A DNA stretch of 64,000 nucleotides, taken from positions 71,584,696 through 71,648,695 of the forward strand of contig JALGQZ010000003.1 in the NCBI GenBank assembly GCA_023105745.1. The letters are read 5' to 3'. The notes beneath the pieces are model-generated. The model was not told where the DNA came from and ran no database searches. It saw only the letters and a program-made list of their open reading frames with translations. Source of the stretch: Austropuccinia psidii (Eukaryota; Basidiomycota; Pucciniomycetes; Pucciniales; Sphaerophragmiaceae). The position numbers were made by a program, and so were the translations under genes. Below are positions 34,301-46,481 of the stretch, piece by piece (within the stretch, counting starts at the first letter, position 1; each line of letters begins with the position of its first letter).

Positions 34301-36586
34301 ATTGATAAAAACAAAGTTGCAGCAGTATTGTTAAAACCCATGCCTCAGAATAAGAACGAAATTCAGTCATTCTTAGGTTTTGCAGGATATTACAGGCAAC
34401 ACATTAAAGACTTTGCATCCATAGCAAGACCACTTTATAAGTTGTGTGACAAAGACACAGTATTTGAGATGACTGTTGACAGAGTCAAAGCTTTTGAGTC
34501 TCAAAGAGAAGCATTGACCACTGCTCCACTCTTACTGATGCCAGACTTTAAATTGCCTTTCAAACTGTATATTGATGCATCAGGGGATGGACTAGGTGCT
34601 GCACTTCACCAAGTTCAGATCATAAATGACAAACCTGTAGAAGGACCAATATGTTTCATATCCAGGCAAATCAAACCAACTGAAGCCAGATATGGAGCAA
34701 GTCAAATGGAATGTCTATGCCTTGTCTGGGCCTTAGAGAAATTGAACTATCTCTTAGAGGGATGTGTTTTTGAAGTAATAACAGATTGTACAGCTGTGAA
34801 ATCACTTTTGAACATGAAAACACCTAACAGACACATGCTCAGATGGCAAATAGCCATACAAGAATACAGAGGCAATATGACTATTGTTCATAAGGATGGG
34901 AATATTCATAAGAATGCAGATGGACTAAGCAGATGGCCATTACCAAATAACATTGATAATCCTGCTTATGTTCCAGAAGAAGCTTCACCACAAATTCCAA
35001 TAGAAGGAATAAGTGTTACAGACTTGAACACCACCTTCTTTGAAGAAGTCAGAAATAGTTACACTCAAGATAAGAATTGTAGCATCTTATGCCAATTACT
35101 TAACAAAGACTGTAAAGACAACTCTCTAATACATGCCTTGGATGAAGTATGGAGAAAATCTTATAATGAAGGGAGATTTCACCTACTAGATGGTATAATT
35201 TACCACAGAACCAAGCACACATGTGTCATGACAGTTGTAGACAGGTCATTAATCAATCTTGTACTGAAAGAATGCCATGATAGTCCCTTTTCAGGACATC
35301 TTTCTGAGGACAGAACAAGAGAGAAAGTAAAGACCTGCATATGGTGGCCAATGTGGCAAAAAGATGTTGCAGAATATTGCAAAACCTGTGACAGATGCCA
35401 AAAGGCAAATAAATCCACTGGCAAAAGACTTGGAAATATGATGAAAATCCAAGAACCAAACAGAACTTGGGAAATTGTCCATATGGATTGGGTAACTGGC
35501 CTACCACCAGGAGGTGACAGGAGCTATAATGCTTGCCTAGTAATTGTGGACAGATTCAGTAAAACTCCAATCTTTTTACCATGTCACAAAGATGATACAG
35601 CCATGGATACAGCTCTTCTGATATGGAATAGAGTAGTGTCATGGACTGGGATATTTACAAATATCATCAGTGATAGAGATCCCAAATTCACTTCAGCTCT
35701 ATGGACAAATCTTCACCAATTATTTGGCACAAAACTGTCTTTCTCTACAGCCTACCACCCACAAACTGATGGTCTGGCTGAAAGAATGATCCAAACCTTA
35801 GAGGACATGGTGAGAAGATTTTGTGCATATGGCCTTGAATTCAAAGATTGTGATGGATTTACCCATGATTGGTGTACTCTGTTACCAGCACTGGAATTAG
35901 CATATAAAACATCAATCCATTCCAGTACCAATCAGACTCCTGCTATTCTAGAAAAAGGATGGAACCCCAAGTTACCCCAAGATTCCTTGAGGAAAGACTT
36001 AATTGAAATACATCCCACAGCTGCTAGCTTCAAAGGAATGCTAGACAAAGCTAGAAAGCATGCAGTGAGATGCATGAAGGACTCTTTTGCATATGCTAAA
36101 GACAAATGGGATAAATCTCATGCAACTCCAGATTTCAAAGTGGGGGACCTAGTTCTTGTATCCACCACTAACTTCAATAACATCAAAGGATGTAAAAAGT
36201 TAAAAGACTCCTTTGCAGGACCTTTTGTGATTAAGGCCCTCCATGGAAAAAATGCTGTTGAAGTAGAGTTATCTGAAGAACTTAGCAATAAGCACCCTAC
36301 ATTTCCAGTAAGCTTGATAAAGCCATACAAATCTAGTGATGCTGAGAAATTTCCCTTGAGGAATAAGATTCCCCAAGTTATACCTCCTATTGAGACATCT
36401 GGTACTAAGAAAATAACCAAAGTTCTTAAAGAAAGGAAATTAAGAACCAAGAAAGTAAGGGAATACCTTGTTAGGTACAGTGACCCAACTTGTGAAGATG
36501 AATGGTTAGAAGAGAAAGATATACCAGAAGCCACCAAACTCCTGAGGAGATTCAGACACACTAGAAACACCAATATTACAAAGTAA
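31322..36586 (+). CDS. gag-pol: C2 gag-pol polyprotein (ORF2), intact
   Basis: 1754 codons; the ATG at 31322 is in the ATGA overlap with ORF1. Order: coiled-coil-like N-terminus (1-230), gag capsid domain (about 258-420, [35 protein letters not shown]), zinc knuckle [14 protein letters not shown] (about 467), aspartic protease with [12 protein letters not shown] (about 586, Pro in place of the usual Ser/Thr), RT with [11 protein letters not shown] and YIDD (about 935), RNase H ([27 protein letters not shown]), integrase zinc finger ([16 protein letters not shown]), D,D-x35-E core (HMDWVTG, SDRDPKF, GLAERM), chromodomain (about 1696-1745, [20 protein letters not shown]). All key residues are present. 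Gag and Pol share one frame, unlike A1/B1. It makes particles, copies RNA and integrates. This is the only fully open polyprotein in the window. Confidence 0.97.
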   Translation: MISDIFDSIPELYNAINDVKKHLSDKNDTICNNIKTNNLSLCQINETLMCFEKVLRTIKNSNNDNSSNNKINEQSAIIKELTDKYSKFNIDDIIETRIKQAINIIKTDNKKVLDDISNSFTEVKTYTIALKKCFDASQEEVSKLSMKLNQVTADNTRQTELWQELTHKEDMYKIEVINLIQSFQHEYRNSQRCSNSKMNDIEQLLNTLPRMSTPLNQNEGTRISNPQVLDPDNSQLKNELSTSFHNLEPSMGQALLKEVPKLKEWPHFSGEGEYDHMEFIRGIDMIKEDFELPDRLVTARFNTFFTRSAHRWYIKIRQAHGHQSWTWWKTQIINKWANDAWRFKVETAFESAKFNADKDKALPWFCQQKDRLTALYPDMSEFMIHRKILRQCGGDLEHAVKSRTTEQSSAEDIINILEEVTTRTKIGSSRVNLKTRFNTPWKDSVDKNPKENSSNIKYKSADTVRKCHICQSTTHLANTCPKRGKINEIDIEKEPDVEKEDIIEDNSDDKSSIFSESSKDIENINATFDIMESYSHLPQLSNGQVDLSKVQDAQLMKTKPNRGKGYTAGNSCITEVVIDNKPTKLLLDPGAFCSCVGKSFLKTCVPNFEDQLLPIDGIKFNSASNPMKALGIFETNVIFPHINGNLRITVEFVVMENCSSTHFILGNDYLIMYGIDLHNNKDRYFTIGDNKRQKFAFLPFKRQITVNKVSPVNLELEKFKSEQLNEAEISLHLTDKQENELSSLLYDHRGAFATDKEPLGAIIGHEVDIILNIERPYPPLLRRPAYPASPKSREALEIHIKELLDLGVIRKVGHNEEVEITTPVIVAWHNGKSRMVGDFRALNTYTVPNRYPIPKIQIALTQISQAVYITTMDALKGFHQNVVTPRARKYLRIIVHCGVYEYLRMPFGIKNAPSHFQRMMNEIFPEELSEGWLIIYIDDIIICSKTWEEHMYRLSRVLTKIQSVNMKISLKKCHFGFKELKALGHVVSGLSLGIDKNKVAAVLLKPMPQNKNEIQSFLGFAGYYRQHIKDFASIARPLYKLCDKDTVFEMTVDRVKAFESQREALTTAPLLLMPDFKLPFKLYIDASGDGLGAALHQVQIINDKPVEGPICFISRQIKPTEARYGASQMECLCLVWALEKLNYLLEGCVFEVITDCTAVKSLLNMKTPNRHMLRWQIAIQEYRGNMTIVHKDGNIHKNADGLSRWPLPNNIDNPAYVPEEASPQIPIEGISVTDLNTTFFEEVRNSYTQDKNCSILCQLLNKDCKDNSLIHALDEVWRKSYNEGRFHLLDGIIYHRTKHTCVMTVVDRSLINLVLKECHDSPFSGHLSEDRTREKVKTCIWWPMWQKDVAEYCKTCDRCQKANKSTGKRLGNMMKIQEPNRTWEIVHMDWVTGLPPGGDRSYNACLVIVDRFSKTPIFLPCHKDDTAMDTALLIWNRVVSWTGIFTNIISDRDPKFTSALWTNLHQLFGTKLSFSTAYHPQTDGLAERMIQTLEDMVRRFCAYGLEFKDCDGFTHDWCTLLPALELAYKTSIHSSTNQTPAILEKGWNPKLPQDSLRKDLIEIHPTAASFKGMLDKARKHAVRCMKDSFAYAKDKWDKSHATPDFKVGDLVLVSTTNFNNIKGCKKLKDSFAGPFVIKALHGKNAVEVELSEELSNKHPTFPVSLIKPYKSSDAEKFPLRNKIPQVIPPIETSGTKKITKVLKERKLRTKKVREYLVRYSDPTCEDEWLEEKDIPEATKLLRRFRHTRNTNITK

Positions 36587-36597
36587 TATTCTTTCTT

Positions 36598-36609
36598 AGG
36601 GGGAGGGAA
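36598..36609 (+). promoter_or_regulatory. C2 polypurine tract
   Basis: AGGGGGAGGGAA directly before the 3' LTR; the primer for plus-strand DNA. Confidence 0.85.
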
Positions 36610-38424
36610 TGTGAGCCTTAGAGGTAATTTCATATACCCAAAAGACCACAAATATAAAAAATAACATATTAATATAAATAAAATAAATTTATTTATATAA
36701 TTAAAATAAAAATAAAAAATATAAATATAAAATTATATTAAAAATAAAAAATTAATTATAATTTAAAAATAAAATTACTTTAAATTTTGTAAATATAAAA
36801 TTACATTTATACTTGAAAAATTTAAGTAAAAATGAAATTTTAACAAAATTGTGAAAAAATAAATAAATTTGGAAAAAAGTTAAATAAAATTTATTATAAC
36901 TTTTTATCCAATAAATAAACATATAAATTTTATTTCACCATTGGATTCCTCATAAAAAATCAGGTGGGGTCACCTCTGAGTGAAATTTTTGTAACTCAAC
37001 TCTAAATAAGCTTAAATTAAGTTTTTAGTATTTTCAATACAAAAGTTGAAAATCCTCAAAACCCTAATTTAATTCACACCACATGTGGTGTTAACCATCA
37101 ATTTTTGTGTTAAAATTGAGGTGTTGTGTTTAGTTTAGAAGTTATGAGGAATTAAAGTATTTTCAATTGAATTCAATTGAAATGTCAAAATGTGCGCGTG
37201 TATTACATAAGTGAACTTTGATTTACATATGAGGTGTCAATTATTACTGTATTGTACTGTACAATTGAATTGAATTACATGTGTAAATTATAAGTATAAT
37301 ACATGATGAGGAATTAAAGGAAAAATAAATTGGAAAGATTAAATTTTGGGGGGAAAAGGAACTCCAGCTCTAAGGGGGAGCTAGACCCCCAAAATCCTTG
37401 CTGACAGGCGTGGGATGTCAAAATTCACGCAAAAGTTCATCACTTTTGGCCTGGAATTGAGTTACAGGGTCTGTGGACTCAATTGATGATGAGGTTTTGA
37501 TACCAACTGGGGTAGTTTTATCTGTTGCCAAGAAGGTAAAACTACCCTTAAGATAAAACAATCATAATAAAAACAGTTTTAACTGGTTTCTACGCCTCTG
37601 ACACACATTCTGACGTGTTTTGAAGGCTCTAGGCCTGGTATTGCTATAGTAATGGCTGATTTAAGGGTCTAAAATGGCTAAAAATGGCTTAAACCAGCCC
37701 TTTTTGGTCTAAACCAGGGTTCAATGATGCCATAATTGGCTTTTCTGTTGTCAGACTGTTTTTCATGACTGACAAGAGTAAACTTTACTTTTGGAGTAAG
37801 AGAATTGATGGCTATAAAAGAATGTCTTCTTTGCCCCACTTTTCTCTTCATGTTAGAATCTTTTCCTTTTATTAATTAGTTTTAAACTGTTAAACCAATC
37901 AATCAAAGATTCCAACCACCACTTTTAAATCATTTTAATCCTTTTAACCACGTGAAAAAATCATTATAATCATTGTTTGTAACTCTTATAATCATTTTTA
38001 CCCCTGAACCACCCCAAAAGTGAATTAAAGCATCTTTCATCACTGTTAACTTTGTCACTTTGTTTCCAAATTCACTCTGGTCACTTTTGGGCGTGTTTTC
38101 TCTTTAATATTCTTTTTAAAGACTTTGTTCTTTAATTAATTGCTTGCAGTTCTTTGCTCAATTAATTCCAATTGAAATTGCTCTTGAAGAAATTTCTTTT
38201 GTAGCCTTAAAATATCTCTTGTAGAGTATTTTTTGGATAAATCTTTATTGTTGGTAAAACAATAAATTTTTATATTATTTTTTTATACTAATAAAGTTAT
38301 AAACAATAAAATTGGCGTGTTTTCTCTTAAAAATAATATTTTTAACTGAATTTTACCTTATACAAATTTTGAGGACAGGAAAAGTACTTGATTTTTAATC
38401 AAAGTTTCATATCCACACCTTACA
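36610..38424 (+). repeat. C2 3' LTR
   Basis: 1815 bp, ends as in the 5' LTR, followed by CTTCT. TATAAAAG at 37813-37820. Confidence 0.97.
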
Positions 38425-41400
38425 CTTCTTCTGGAACATAAGCAGGATTATCAATATTATTTGGTAATGGCCATCTGCTTAGTCCATCTGCATTTTTATG
38501 AATATTGCCATCTTTGTGAACAATAGTCATATTGCCCCTATATTCTTGTATGGCTATTTGCCATCTAAGTATATGTCTGTTGGGTGTTTTCATGTTCAGA
38601 AGTGATTTAACAGCGGTACAATCTGTTATTACTTCAAAGACACATCCTTCTAGAAAGTAATTTAGCTTTTCCAGAGCCCAAACAAGGCATAAACACTCCA
38701 TCTGACTTGCTCCATATCTGGCTTCAGTTGGTTTGATTTGCCTAGATATGAAACATATGGGTCCTTCTACAGGTTTATCATTTATAATCTGAACTTGGTG
38801 AAGTGCAGCACCTAGCCCATCTCCTGATGCATCAATATAAAGCTTAAAGGGCAGCTTAAAGTCTGGCATCAGTAAGAGTGGAGCAGTGGTCAAGGCTTGT
38901 CTCAAAGATTCAAAGGCTTTTACTCTGTCAACTGTCATTTCAAAGACTGTGTCTTTGTCACATAGCTTATAAAGAGGTCTTGCTATGGATGCAAAATCTT
39001 TAATGTGTTGCCTGTAATACCCTGCAAAACCCAAAAATGATTGAATTTCTTTTTTGTTTTGAGGCATGGGTTTAAGCAGTACTGCTGCAACTTTGTTTTT
39101 GTCAATTCCAAGAGATAAACCAGATACTACATGCCCTAGTGCTTTAAGCTCTTTAAATCCAAAATGGCATTTCTTTAAAGAAATTTTCATATTGACAGAT
39201 TGAATTTTTGTCAAAACCCTGGACAATCTGTACATATGTTCTTCCCAAGTTTTGGAGCAGACTATAATGTCATCAATGTAAATGATTAACCATCCTTCTG
39301 AAATTTCTTCAGGGAAGATTTCATTCATCATTCTTTGGAAGTGTGAAGGTGCATTTTTGATACCAAAAGGCATTCTTAAATATTCATAAACTCCACAATG
39401 AACAATGATTCTCAAATACTTCCTTGCTCTTGGTGTTACCACATTCTGATGAAATCCCTTAAGAGCATCCATAGTGCTTATATATACTGCTTGAGATATT
39501 TGAGTGAGGGCAATCTGGATCTTTGGAATTGGGTATCTGTCTGGAACAGTATAAGTGTTCAGAGCTCTAAAGTCCCCAACCATTCTAGATTTTCCATTAT
39601 GCCAAGCCACTATGACTGGTGTAGTTATTTCTACTTCTTCATTGTGGCCTACTTTTCTTATTACACCAAGGTCTAAAAGTTCTTTAATATGGCTTTCTAG
39701 TGCTTCTCTTGATTTTGGACTTGCTGGATATGCAGGTCTTCTTAAGAGTGGTGGATAAGGTCTCTCAATATTAAGAATAATATCAACTTCATGACCAATA
39801 ATTGCCCCTAGGGGTTCTTCATCTGAGGCAAATGCTTCTTTATGGTCATATAAAAGAGAAAAGAGTTCATTTTCTTGTTTATCACTCAAATGAAGGCTTA
39901 TTTCAGCTTCATTTAAGTGTTCAGACTTGAATTTCTCTAACTCTAAGTTGACTGGTGATACTTTGTTTACTGTAATTTGTCTTTTAAATGGTAAAAAGGC
40001 AAATTTTTGGCGCTTATTGTCTCCAATAGTAAAGTATCTGTCTTTGTTGTTGTGTAAATCTATGCCATACATGATTAAATAATCATTTCCCAATATGAAA
40101 TGGGTACTAGAGCAATTTTCCATAACAACAAATTCAACAGTGATTATTAAATTTTCATTGATATGTGGAAATATGACACTAGTCTCAAATATTCCCAATG
40201 CTTTCATTGGGTTACTTGCACTATTGAATTTTATGCCATCAATTGGCAACAATTGATCTTCAAAGTTTGGTACACAAGTTTTAAGAAAAGATTTACCAAC
40301 ACAAGAGCAGAAGGCTCCTGGGTCAAGCAAAAGTTTAGTGGGTTTGTTGTCAATCACCACTTCTGTTATACAGGAGTTACCAGCTGTATAACCTTTTCCT
40401 CTGTTTGGTTTGGTTTTCATGAGTTGTGCATCTTGAATTTTTGATAAATCAAGTTGACCATTGCTTAATTGTGGCAAGTGGGAATAAGATTCCATGATGT
40501 CAAAAGTGGCATTGATATTTTCTATATCTTTTGAAAATTCAGAAAATATGGATGACTTGTCATCTGAATTTTCTTCAATTATGTCATCTTTTTCAACATC
40601 AGGTTCTTTCTCCACATCAATTTCATTGATTTTCCCTCTCTTTGGACATGTATTGGCTAAATGAGTGGTGCTTTGGCAAATATGGCACTTTCTGACTGTA
40701 TCTGCAGATTTATTTTTAATATTATTAGAGTTTTCTTTGGGGTTTTTGTCCACAGAATCCTTCCAAGGTGTATTAAACCTTGTTTTGAGATTCACCCTAC
40801 TGGAACCAATTCTGGTTCTTGTGGTTACTTCCTCCAATATATTGATAATGTCTTCTGCTGAAGATTGTTCAGTAGTCCTGCTCTTGACAGCATGCTCTAA
40901 GTCACCTCCACATTGTCTTAGAATTTTTCTATGAATCATAAATTCTGACATGTCAGGGTGTAATGCTGTTAACCTGTCCTTTTGTTGACAAAACCATGGT
41001 AAGGCTTTGTCTTTATCAGCATTAAATTTGGCGGATTCAAAGGCTGTTTCAACTTTAAACCTCCATGCATCATTGGCCCATTTGTTGACAATTTGGGTTT
41101 TCAACCAAGTCCAACTCTGGTGTCCATGTGCTTGTCTCAATTTGATATACCATCTGTGAGCTGATTTGGTAAACAAGGTGTTAAACCTGGCTGTCACCAA
41201 TCTGTCTGGTAATTCAAAATCTTCTTTGATCATGTCAATACCTCTGATAAATTCCATATGGTCATATTCTCTTTCACCACTGAAGTGAGGCCATTCCTTA
41301 AGTTTTGGAACTTCTTTTAATAGTGCTTGGCCCATTGATGGTTCCAAGTTATGAAAAGAGGTAGAAAATTCATCTTTTAACTGTGAATTTTCTCCATCCA

Positions 41401-42085
41401 ATACTTGTGGATTGGGAATTCTTGCACCCTCATTCTGGTTCAGAGGTGTAGACATTCTTGGTAAGGTGTTTAGCAGTTGTTCAATATCATTCATTTTACT
41501 GTTGTTACACCTTTGAGAATTTTTTAACTCATGTTGTAAGCTTTGTATAGAGTCTATGACATTCTTTTTATGTTCATCCTCTTTATATGTAAGCTCATTC
41601 CATAACTCTGTTTGTCTAGTATTATCAGATATAACTTCATTCAATTTCATTGTTAATTTTGATATTTCCTCTTTTGAGGTATCAAAATCCTTTTTCAAGG
41701 CAATTGTATTTGTCTTTACTTCAGCAAATGCTTTTGAAACATAATCCAGAGTCTTTTTATTGTCCTCTTTGATAGTACTAATGGCATGTTTTATTCTTGT
41801 CTCAATTATGTCATCAATATTGAGTTTAGAATATTTTTCTGTTAATTCTTTAATAATTGCAGATTGTTCATTTATCTTAATGCCAAAAGAAGTATCATTA
41901 TTGGAAGTTTTAATTGTTCTTAAAACCTTTTCAAAACACATAAGTGTTTCATTGATTTGGCACAGGCTCAAGTTGTTTGTTTTAATGTTGTTACAAATGG
42001 ATTCATTTTTATCAGAAAGATGTTTTTTCACGTCATTTATAGCATCATACAACTCTGGGATGGAATCAAATATATCAGAAATCAT
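38425..42085 (-). pseudogene. gag-pol: C1 gag-pol 5' part, interrupted by C2
   Basis: ORF2 of C1, open from ATG 42085 to the C2 junction. It includes the capsid domain, zinc knuckle ([14 protein letters not shown]), protease DPGAFC, RT with YIDD and RNase H (KNADGLSRW just before the break). Residue order equals C2. Upstream of 42085 the same frame stays open to ATG 42745, which lies in ORF1 intron 2. The rest of the polyprotein (integrase, chromodomain) is at 26755-28363. Confidence 0.95.
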
Positions 42086-43069
42086 TTCTGGAACTTTAAT
42101 CTGGCTTCCTCCTTCTTTTGTAATTCCATCATGGTTCTGGCCATCTGAAATACATTTTCCATGGCATCCTGCTGAATCTTTGGGATCCTGTAGCCCTGGC
42201 TGTAAGGTTTTGGAGCTTGTGCCTTCCCTTTGTCCTTGTTTGGAGGTTGTGGCTGCTTTTTCACGTTGGAAATGCTGCTGCTGGCCACTGGGGCTGTTTT
42301 TGGCACTGGTTTTGGTGGTGGTGGGTTGTTTTTCCTCCATTCCAGTGTCAAAAGCATCATGTTTTTCTTCTCCATCAATGGATGCCATCCATTGAGCAAT
42401 TTGCAAGTGTTGGGATGGCCCAAGAATTTTCTTACTGTCAGGTAAGAATTCATGCAATTCTTCCACAGGTCTGCAAGGATCTGGTACTCCTTGAATTGGA
42501 GTGCATTGTTGTATGCACTGTGGCTGGCTTTGTATATGTCCACAGAGGCTTGTTGTGGCGGTGTCAGCTCTTTTTGAAGGTAAAATGGTATTATCAGCTT
42601 CAGAATGACCCATTTTAGTTGTTTGGAAGTCATCAACTGACCCTTTTCCTTCTGTACCTGGTTGGCCTCTGCCATAATCACGTCTATTACCTTTTTGGGA
42701 GCTGCTTGAGGGGTTGTAGCTGGCTCCTGACCTGGTTGAAGGCATAATTATGGTTAAAAAGGTTTAAAATAGTATTTTTACGTCAAAAACTTACTATTGG
42801 CCAAATCTTTAGCTTTCTGAAGGGTATTACTTATGTCCAAGTAAATTAATTCAGAAGATATTGGTTCAGGTTGGTTATTTTGAGTCACAATAACAGTACT
42901 ATTATGATCAGAATTAACAGTACTGGCAGGGATAATGCTGGTTACTGTTGAGGCTGTTTCAATGTTTTCTTGTCTTACCACGTTGTCAGACACTAAAATT
43001 AATGAAAAAGCCAATTAATTAAGTAAAAAAAGGTTATTTCAAAAAGGAAATAAAAATATAAGCCTCACT
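42082..43069 (-). CDS. C1 ORF1, two introns, unbroken (unknown function)
   Basis: Intact version of the C-family ORF1. Exon 1 ends at 43069, exon 2 is 42992-42795, exon 3 is 42731-42082. Splicing creates the ATG (A from exon 1, TG from exon 2) and gives about 282 codons in one frame without a stop. Exon phases agree with C2. The helical block ([20 protein letters not shown]) and the C-terminal block ([27 protein letters not shown]) are conserved in D1. No known domain is recognised: no zinc finger, membrane segment or catalytic motif. TGA 42084-42082 overlaps the ORF2 ATG (42085-42083). Without splicing, the ATG at 42745 would instead start a 220-codon extension fused to ORF2. Confidence 0.6.
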
Positions 43070-43216
43070 TATAATATGAAAAAAAAATTATTTTTTAAGG
43101 ATTTTTTGGATTATAAGTATTTTTTATATGTTTTTAAATTTTTCAATATAAGAAAAAAGATTTAAAAAGAGTAAAAAAATATGTCACAGGTAAAATATCA
43201 CGGCTGGGCCCCCAAA
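43070..43216 (-). other. C1 leader with primer-binding site
   Basis: Reverse of TTTGGGGGCCCAGCCGTGATA lies next to the LTR (43196-43216). The rest is AT-rich leader. Confidence 0.55.
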
Positions 43217-45031
43217 TGTAAGGTGTGGATATGAAACTTTGATTAAAAATCAAGTACTTTTCCTGTCCTCAAAATTTGTATAAGGTAAAATTCAGTTAAA
43301 AATAGTATGAAATATTATTTTTAAGAGAAAACACGCCAATTTTATTGTTTATAACTTTATTAGTATAAAACAATAATATTATAAAAATTTATTGTTTTAC
43401 CAACAATAAAAATTTATCCAAAAAATACTCTACAAGAGATATTTTAAGGCTACAAAAGAAATTTCTTCAAGAGCAATTTCAATTGGAATTAATTGAGCAA
43501 AGAACTGCAAGCAATTAATTAAAGAACAAAGTCTTTAAAAAGAATATTAAAGAAAAAACACGCCCAAAAGTGACCAGAGTGAATTTGGAAACAAAGTGAC
43601 AAAGTTTACAGTGATGAAAGATGCTTTAATTCACTTTTGGGGTGGTTCAGGGGTAAAAATGATTATAAGAGTTACAAACAATGATTATAATGATTTTTTC
43701 ACGTGGTTAAAAGGATTAAAATGATTTAAAAATGGTGGTTGGAATCTTTAATTGATTGGTTTAACAGTGTTTAAACTAATTAATAAAAGGAAAAGATTCT
43801 AACATGAAGAGAAAAGTGGGGCAAAGAAGACATTCTTTTATAGCCATCAATTCTCTTACTCCAAAAGTAAAATTTACTCTTGTCAGTCGTGAAAAACAGT
43901 CTGACAACAGAAAAGCCAATTATGGCATCATTGAACCCTGGTTTAGACCAAAAAAGGGCTGGTTTAAGCCATTTTTAGCCATTTTTAGCCATTTTAGACC
44001 CTTAAATCAGCCATTACTATAGCAATACCAGGCCTAGAGCCTTCAAAACACGTCAGGATGTGTGTCAGAGGCGTAGAAACCAGTTAAAACTGTTTTTACT
44101 ATGATTGTTTTATCTTAAGGGTAGTTTTACCCTCTTGGCAACAGCTAAAACTACCCCAGTTGGTATCAAAACCTCATCATCAATTGAGTTCACAGACCCT
44201 GTAACTCAATTCCGAGCCAAAAGTGATGAACTTTTGCGTGAATTTTGACATCCCACGCCTGTCAGCAAGGATTTTGGGGGTCTAGCTCCCCCTTAGAGCT
44301 GGAGTTCCTTTCCCCCCCCAAATTTAATCTTTCCAATTTTATTTTTCCTTTAATTCCTCATCATGTATTATACATATAATTTACATATGTAATTCAATTC
44401 AATTGTACAGTACAATACAGTAATAATTGACACCTCATATGTAAATCAAAGTTCACTTATGTAATACACGCGCACATTTTGACATTTCAATTGAATTCAA
44501 TTGAAAATACTTTAATTCCTCATAACTTCTAAACTAAACACAACACCTCAATTTTAACACAAAATTTGATGGTTAACACCACATGTGGTGTGAATTAAAT
44601 TAAAGTTTTGAGGATTTTCAACTTTTGTATTGAAAATACTAAAAACTTAATTTAAGCTTATTTAGAGTTGAGTTACAAGAATTTCACTCAAGGGTGACCC
44701 CACCTGATTTTTTATGAGGAATCCAATGGTGAAATAATTTTCATGTTTTTATTTATTGGATAAAAAGTTATAATAATTTTTATTTAACTTTTTTCCAAAT
44801 TTATTTATTTTTTCACAATTTTGTTACAATTTCATTTTTACTTAATTTTTTCAAGTATAAATGTAATTTTATACTTACAAAATTTTATGTATTTTTATTT
44901 TTAAATTGTAATTGATTTTTTATTTTTGATATAATTTTAATAATATAAATAAATTTATATTATTTATATTAATATGTTATTTTCTATATTTGTGGTCTTT
45001 TGGGTATATGAAATTACCTCTAAGGCTCACA
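43217..45031 (-). repeat. C1 5' LTR
   Basis: 1815 bp, differs from 24917-26731 at only a few bases. Reversed TATA box 43835-43842. Followed by TACTT (45032-45036). Confidence 0.97.
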
Positions 45032-45036
45032 TACTT

Positions 45037-45467
45037 ACTCAAAGCTAAAAGAAGGGGGAAAATAAATTTAATTGACAGAGAAGAGTTGAAGAAGGATTTC
45101 AAGATAATGGTCAAAAGAAAACTTTTCGAAGGGGTCTGTGGGGTAGTGAGATGCCACTCAATAATGGAAGGGTATTGTGGTGTTCAGGAGCCTTCCAGTT
45201 TCAAGAGGGGGATACTGTAAGAACCATCCATCAGGGGTAAGGGTATTCATTCATACACCCACTCAAGCATCTCAAATCATCAGATCCAGCACTTGTATCA
45301 GCATTCAGTTTCAGCAATCTTCACCCTGAAACAGTTATACAGCTTGGTACCTCAATACAGCCTGTCAATACCTGTACAGGTTGGACTCACCCAATACAGT
45401 TCCCATACACCAGTATAAACTGTATGATCACTCAAATACACCACACCTCTTGTACAGGTTCTGTACA
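45037..45467 (+). repeat. first A-family 3' end: internal tail and truncated LTR
   Basis: 45037-45215 is the 3' internal tail ending in the polypurine tract TCAAGAGGGGGATAC. 45216-45467 is the first 252 bp of LTR A, with about two mismatches to the A1 5' LTR. It breaks inside the palindrome, one base before its centre, and joins A-family internal sequence at 45468. Confidence 0.85.
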
Positions 45468-45737
45468 ACCAAGGCCACATCCCAAGACATGGCTGATTGA
45501 ATCAAAAGAAAAGAAATTGCATACTCTGGAAGGAATACTCACTCAAACTTGAAAAAAAGGGGGGAATCAATTGAATTTGGCAGGGAAGAAGTAATGAAGG
45601 ATTTTCAGGATAATGGTCAAGAGGAAAGAAAATTAAAAAGAAAATTTTTTGAAAAAATGTGGGGATATTGAGATGCCACTCAACAGTGGCAGGGTATTAT
45701 GGTGTTCAGGAGCCCACCAGTTTCAAGAGGGGGATAC
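45468..45737 (+). other. second A-family 3' internal tail
   Basis: Repeats the preceding tail with divergence (GAGATGCCACTCAA, AGGGTATT.TGGTGTTCAGGAGCC) and ends in TTTCAAGAGGGGGATAC next to an LTR. Confidence 0.8.
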
Positions 45738-46481
45738 TGTAACAACCATCCATCAGGGGTAAGGGTATTCATTCATACACCCACTCAAACACCCCAAATC
45801 AGCAAATCCAGTATCTGCATCAGCATGCAGTTTCAGCAATCTTCATTCTGAAACATGCATACAGCTTGGTACCTCAATACAGCCTGTCAATACCTGTACA
45901 GGCTGGATTCACCCAATACAGTTTCAATACACCAATATGGAACTGTATGATCACTCAAATACACCACACCTCTTGTACAGGACCTGTATTGGCCAGACTC
46001 AATTCAAATCATCAAGTATTCCCATGAAAACTCTTCCTCTGGATCAGGGCTGGTGATTCTCACATATACCAGCCCCTCTTTCTCCCCCCTGGGGACTTTT
46101 CCCCAGTTAATTAATTTAGTTTATTTATTATTTTATAATTATTCTTATCCTTATATTTGGGTATTATAATTATTTAATCTTAAGTTAGTCTTTGCATTTA
46201 TTTCTTCGCCTGTACAGTATGAGTTGGGTGGCCATATCCTTATTAACCCTTCTCTTTCCATTCTGACAGGTTGAAACAGTGGACTTGGACTTGTTTGTGG
46301 TTGGCTCTTCTATCTCTTATTCTTATTTCTTTGTTGCTGCTTTTCTCATATCTTTTGTTATAGTAATTCATTCCTTACACTCTTAAGTGACTTTAATCTT
46401 TCCATATCCTTGAGCCCTCCATAAGTGAGTCCTGGTTTACTGAGCACCAGGCCCTCTTCACTTTGAAGAGCCCCTGTGACA
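45738..46481 (+). repeat. A1 3' LTR
   Basis: 744 bp, TGTAACAACC...CCCCTGTGACA, followed by TGGTA (46482-46486). Its palindrome is the collapsed 13-bp form. It is visibly more diverged from the 5' LTR than the truncated LTR beside it. Confidence 0.9.

Larger units (their letters stand above)
28364..38424 (+). mobile_element. C2: apparently intact Ty3/gypsy chromovirus
   Basis: 10,061 bp. LTRs 28364-30187 and 36610-38424 (1824 and 1815 bp) differ by a few bases and one repeat unit. Target duplication CTTCT (28359-28363 and 38425-38429). It is inserted in the opposite orientation into C1, a member of its own family. ORF2 (1754 codons) is unbroken. Only ORF1 carries a 1-nt deletion. This is the innermost and so the latest insertion of its nest. 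Confidence 0.98.
24917..45031 (-). mobile_element. C1: Ty3/gypsy chromovirus, reverse, split by C2
   Basis: LTRs 24917-26731 and 43217-45031, both 1815 bp and almost identical. Target duplication TACTT (24912-24916 and 45032-45036). The 10.05-kb element holds ORF1 and gag-pol on the minus strand and is interrupted at codon context PEEA/SPQI by C2. The two halves join exactly once the C2 duplication CTTCT is removed. Confidence 0.97.
7189..46481 (+). mobile_element. A1: Ty3/gypsy chromovirus split by B1 and C1
   Basis: The LTRs at 7189-7947 and 45738-46481 bound the element. TGGTA stands immediately left (7184-7188) and right (46482-46486). The solo LTR D at 61925-61929 has this target only once, so a single insertion event is shown directly. 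The body holds gag (8747-10104), pol to the start of integrase (10098-12757), B1 (12758-22278), rearranged DNA (22279-24916), C1 (24917-45036) and two 3' ends in tandem (45037-45467 and 45468-46481). The integrase core and chromodomain of A1 are not found anywhere in the window. Confidence 0.85.
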
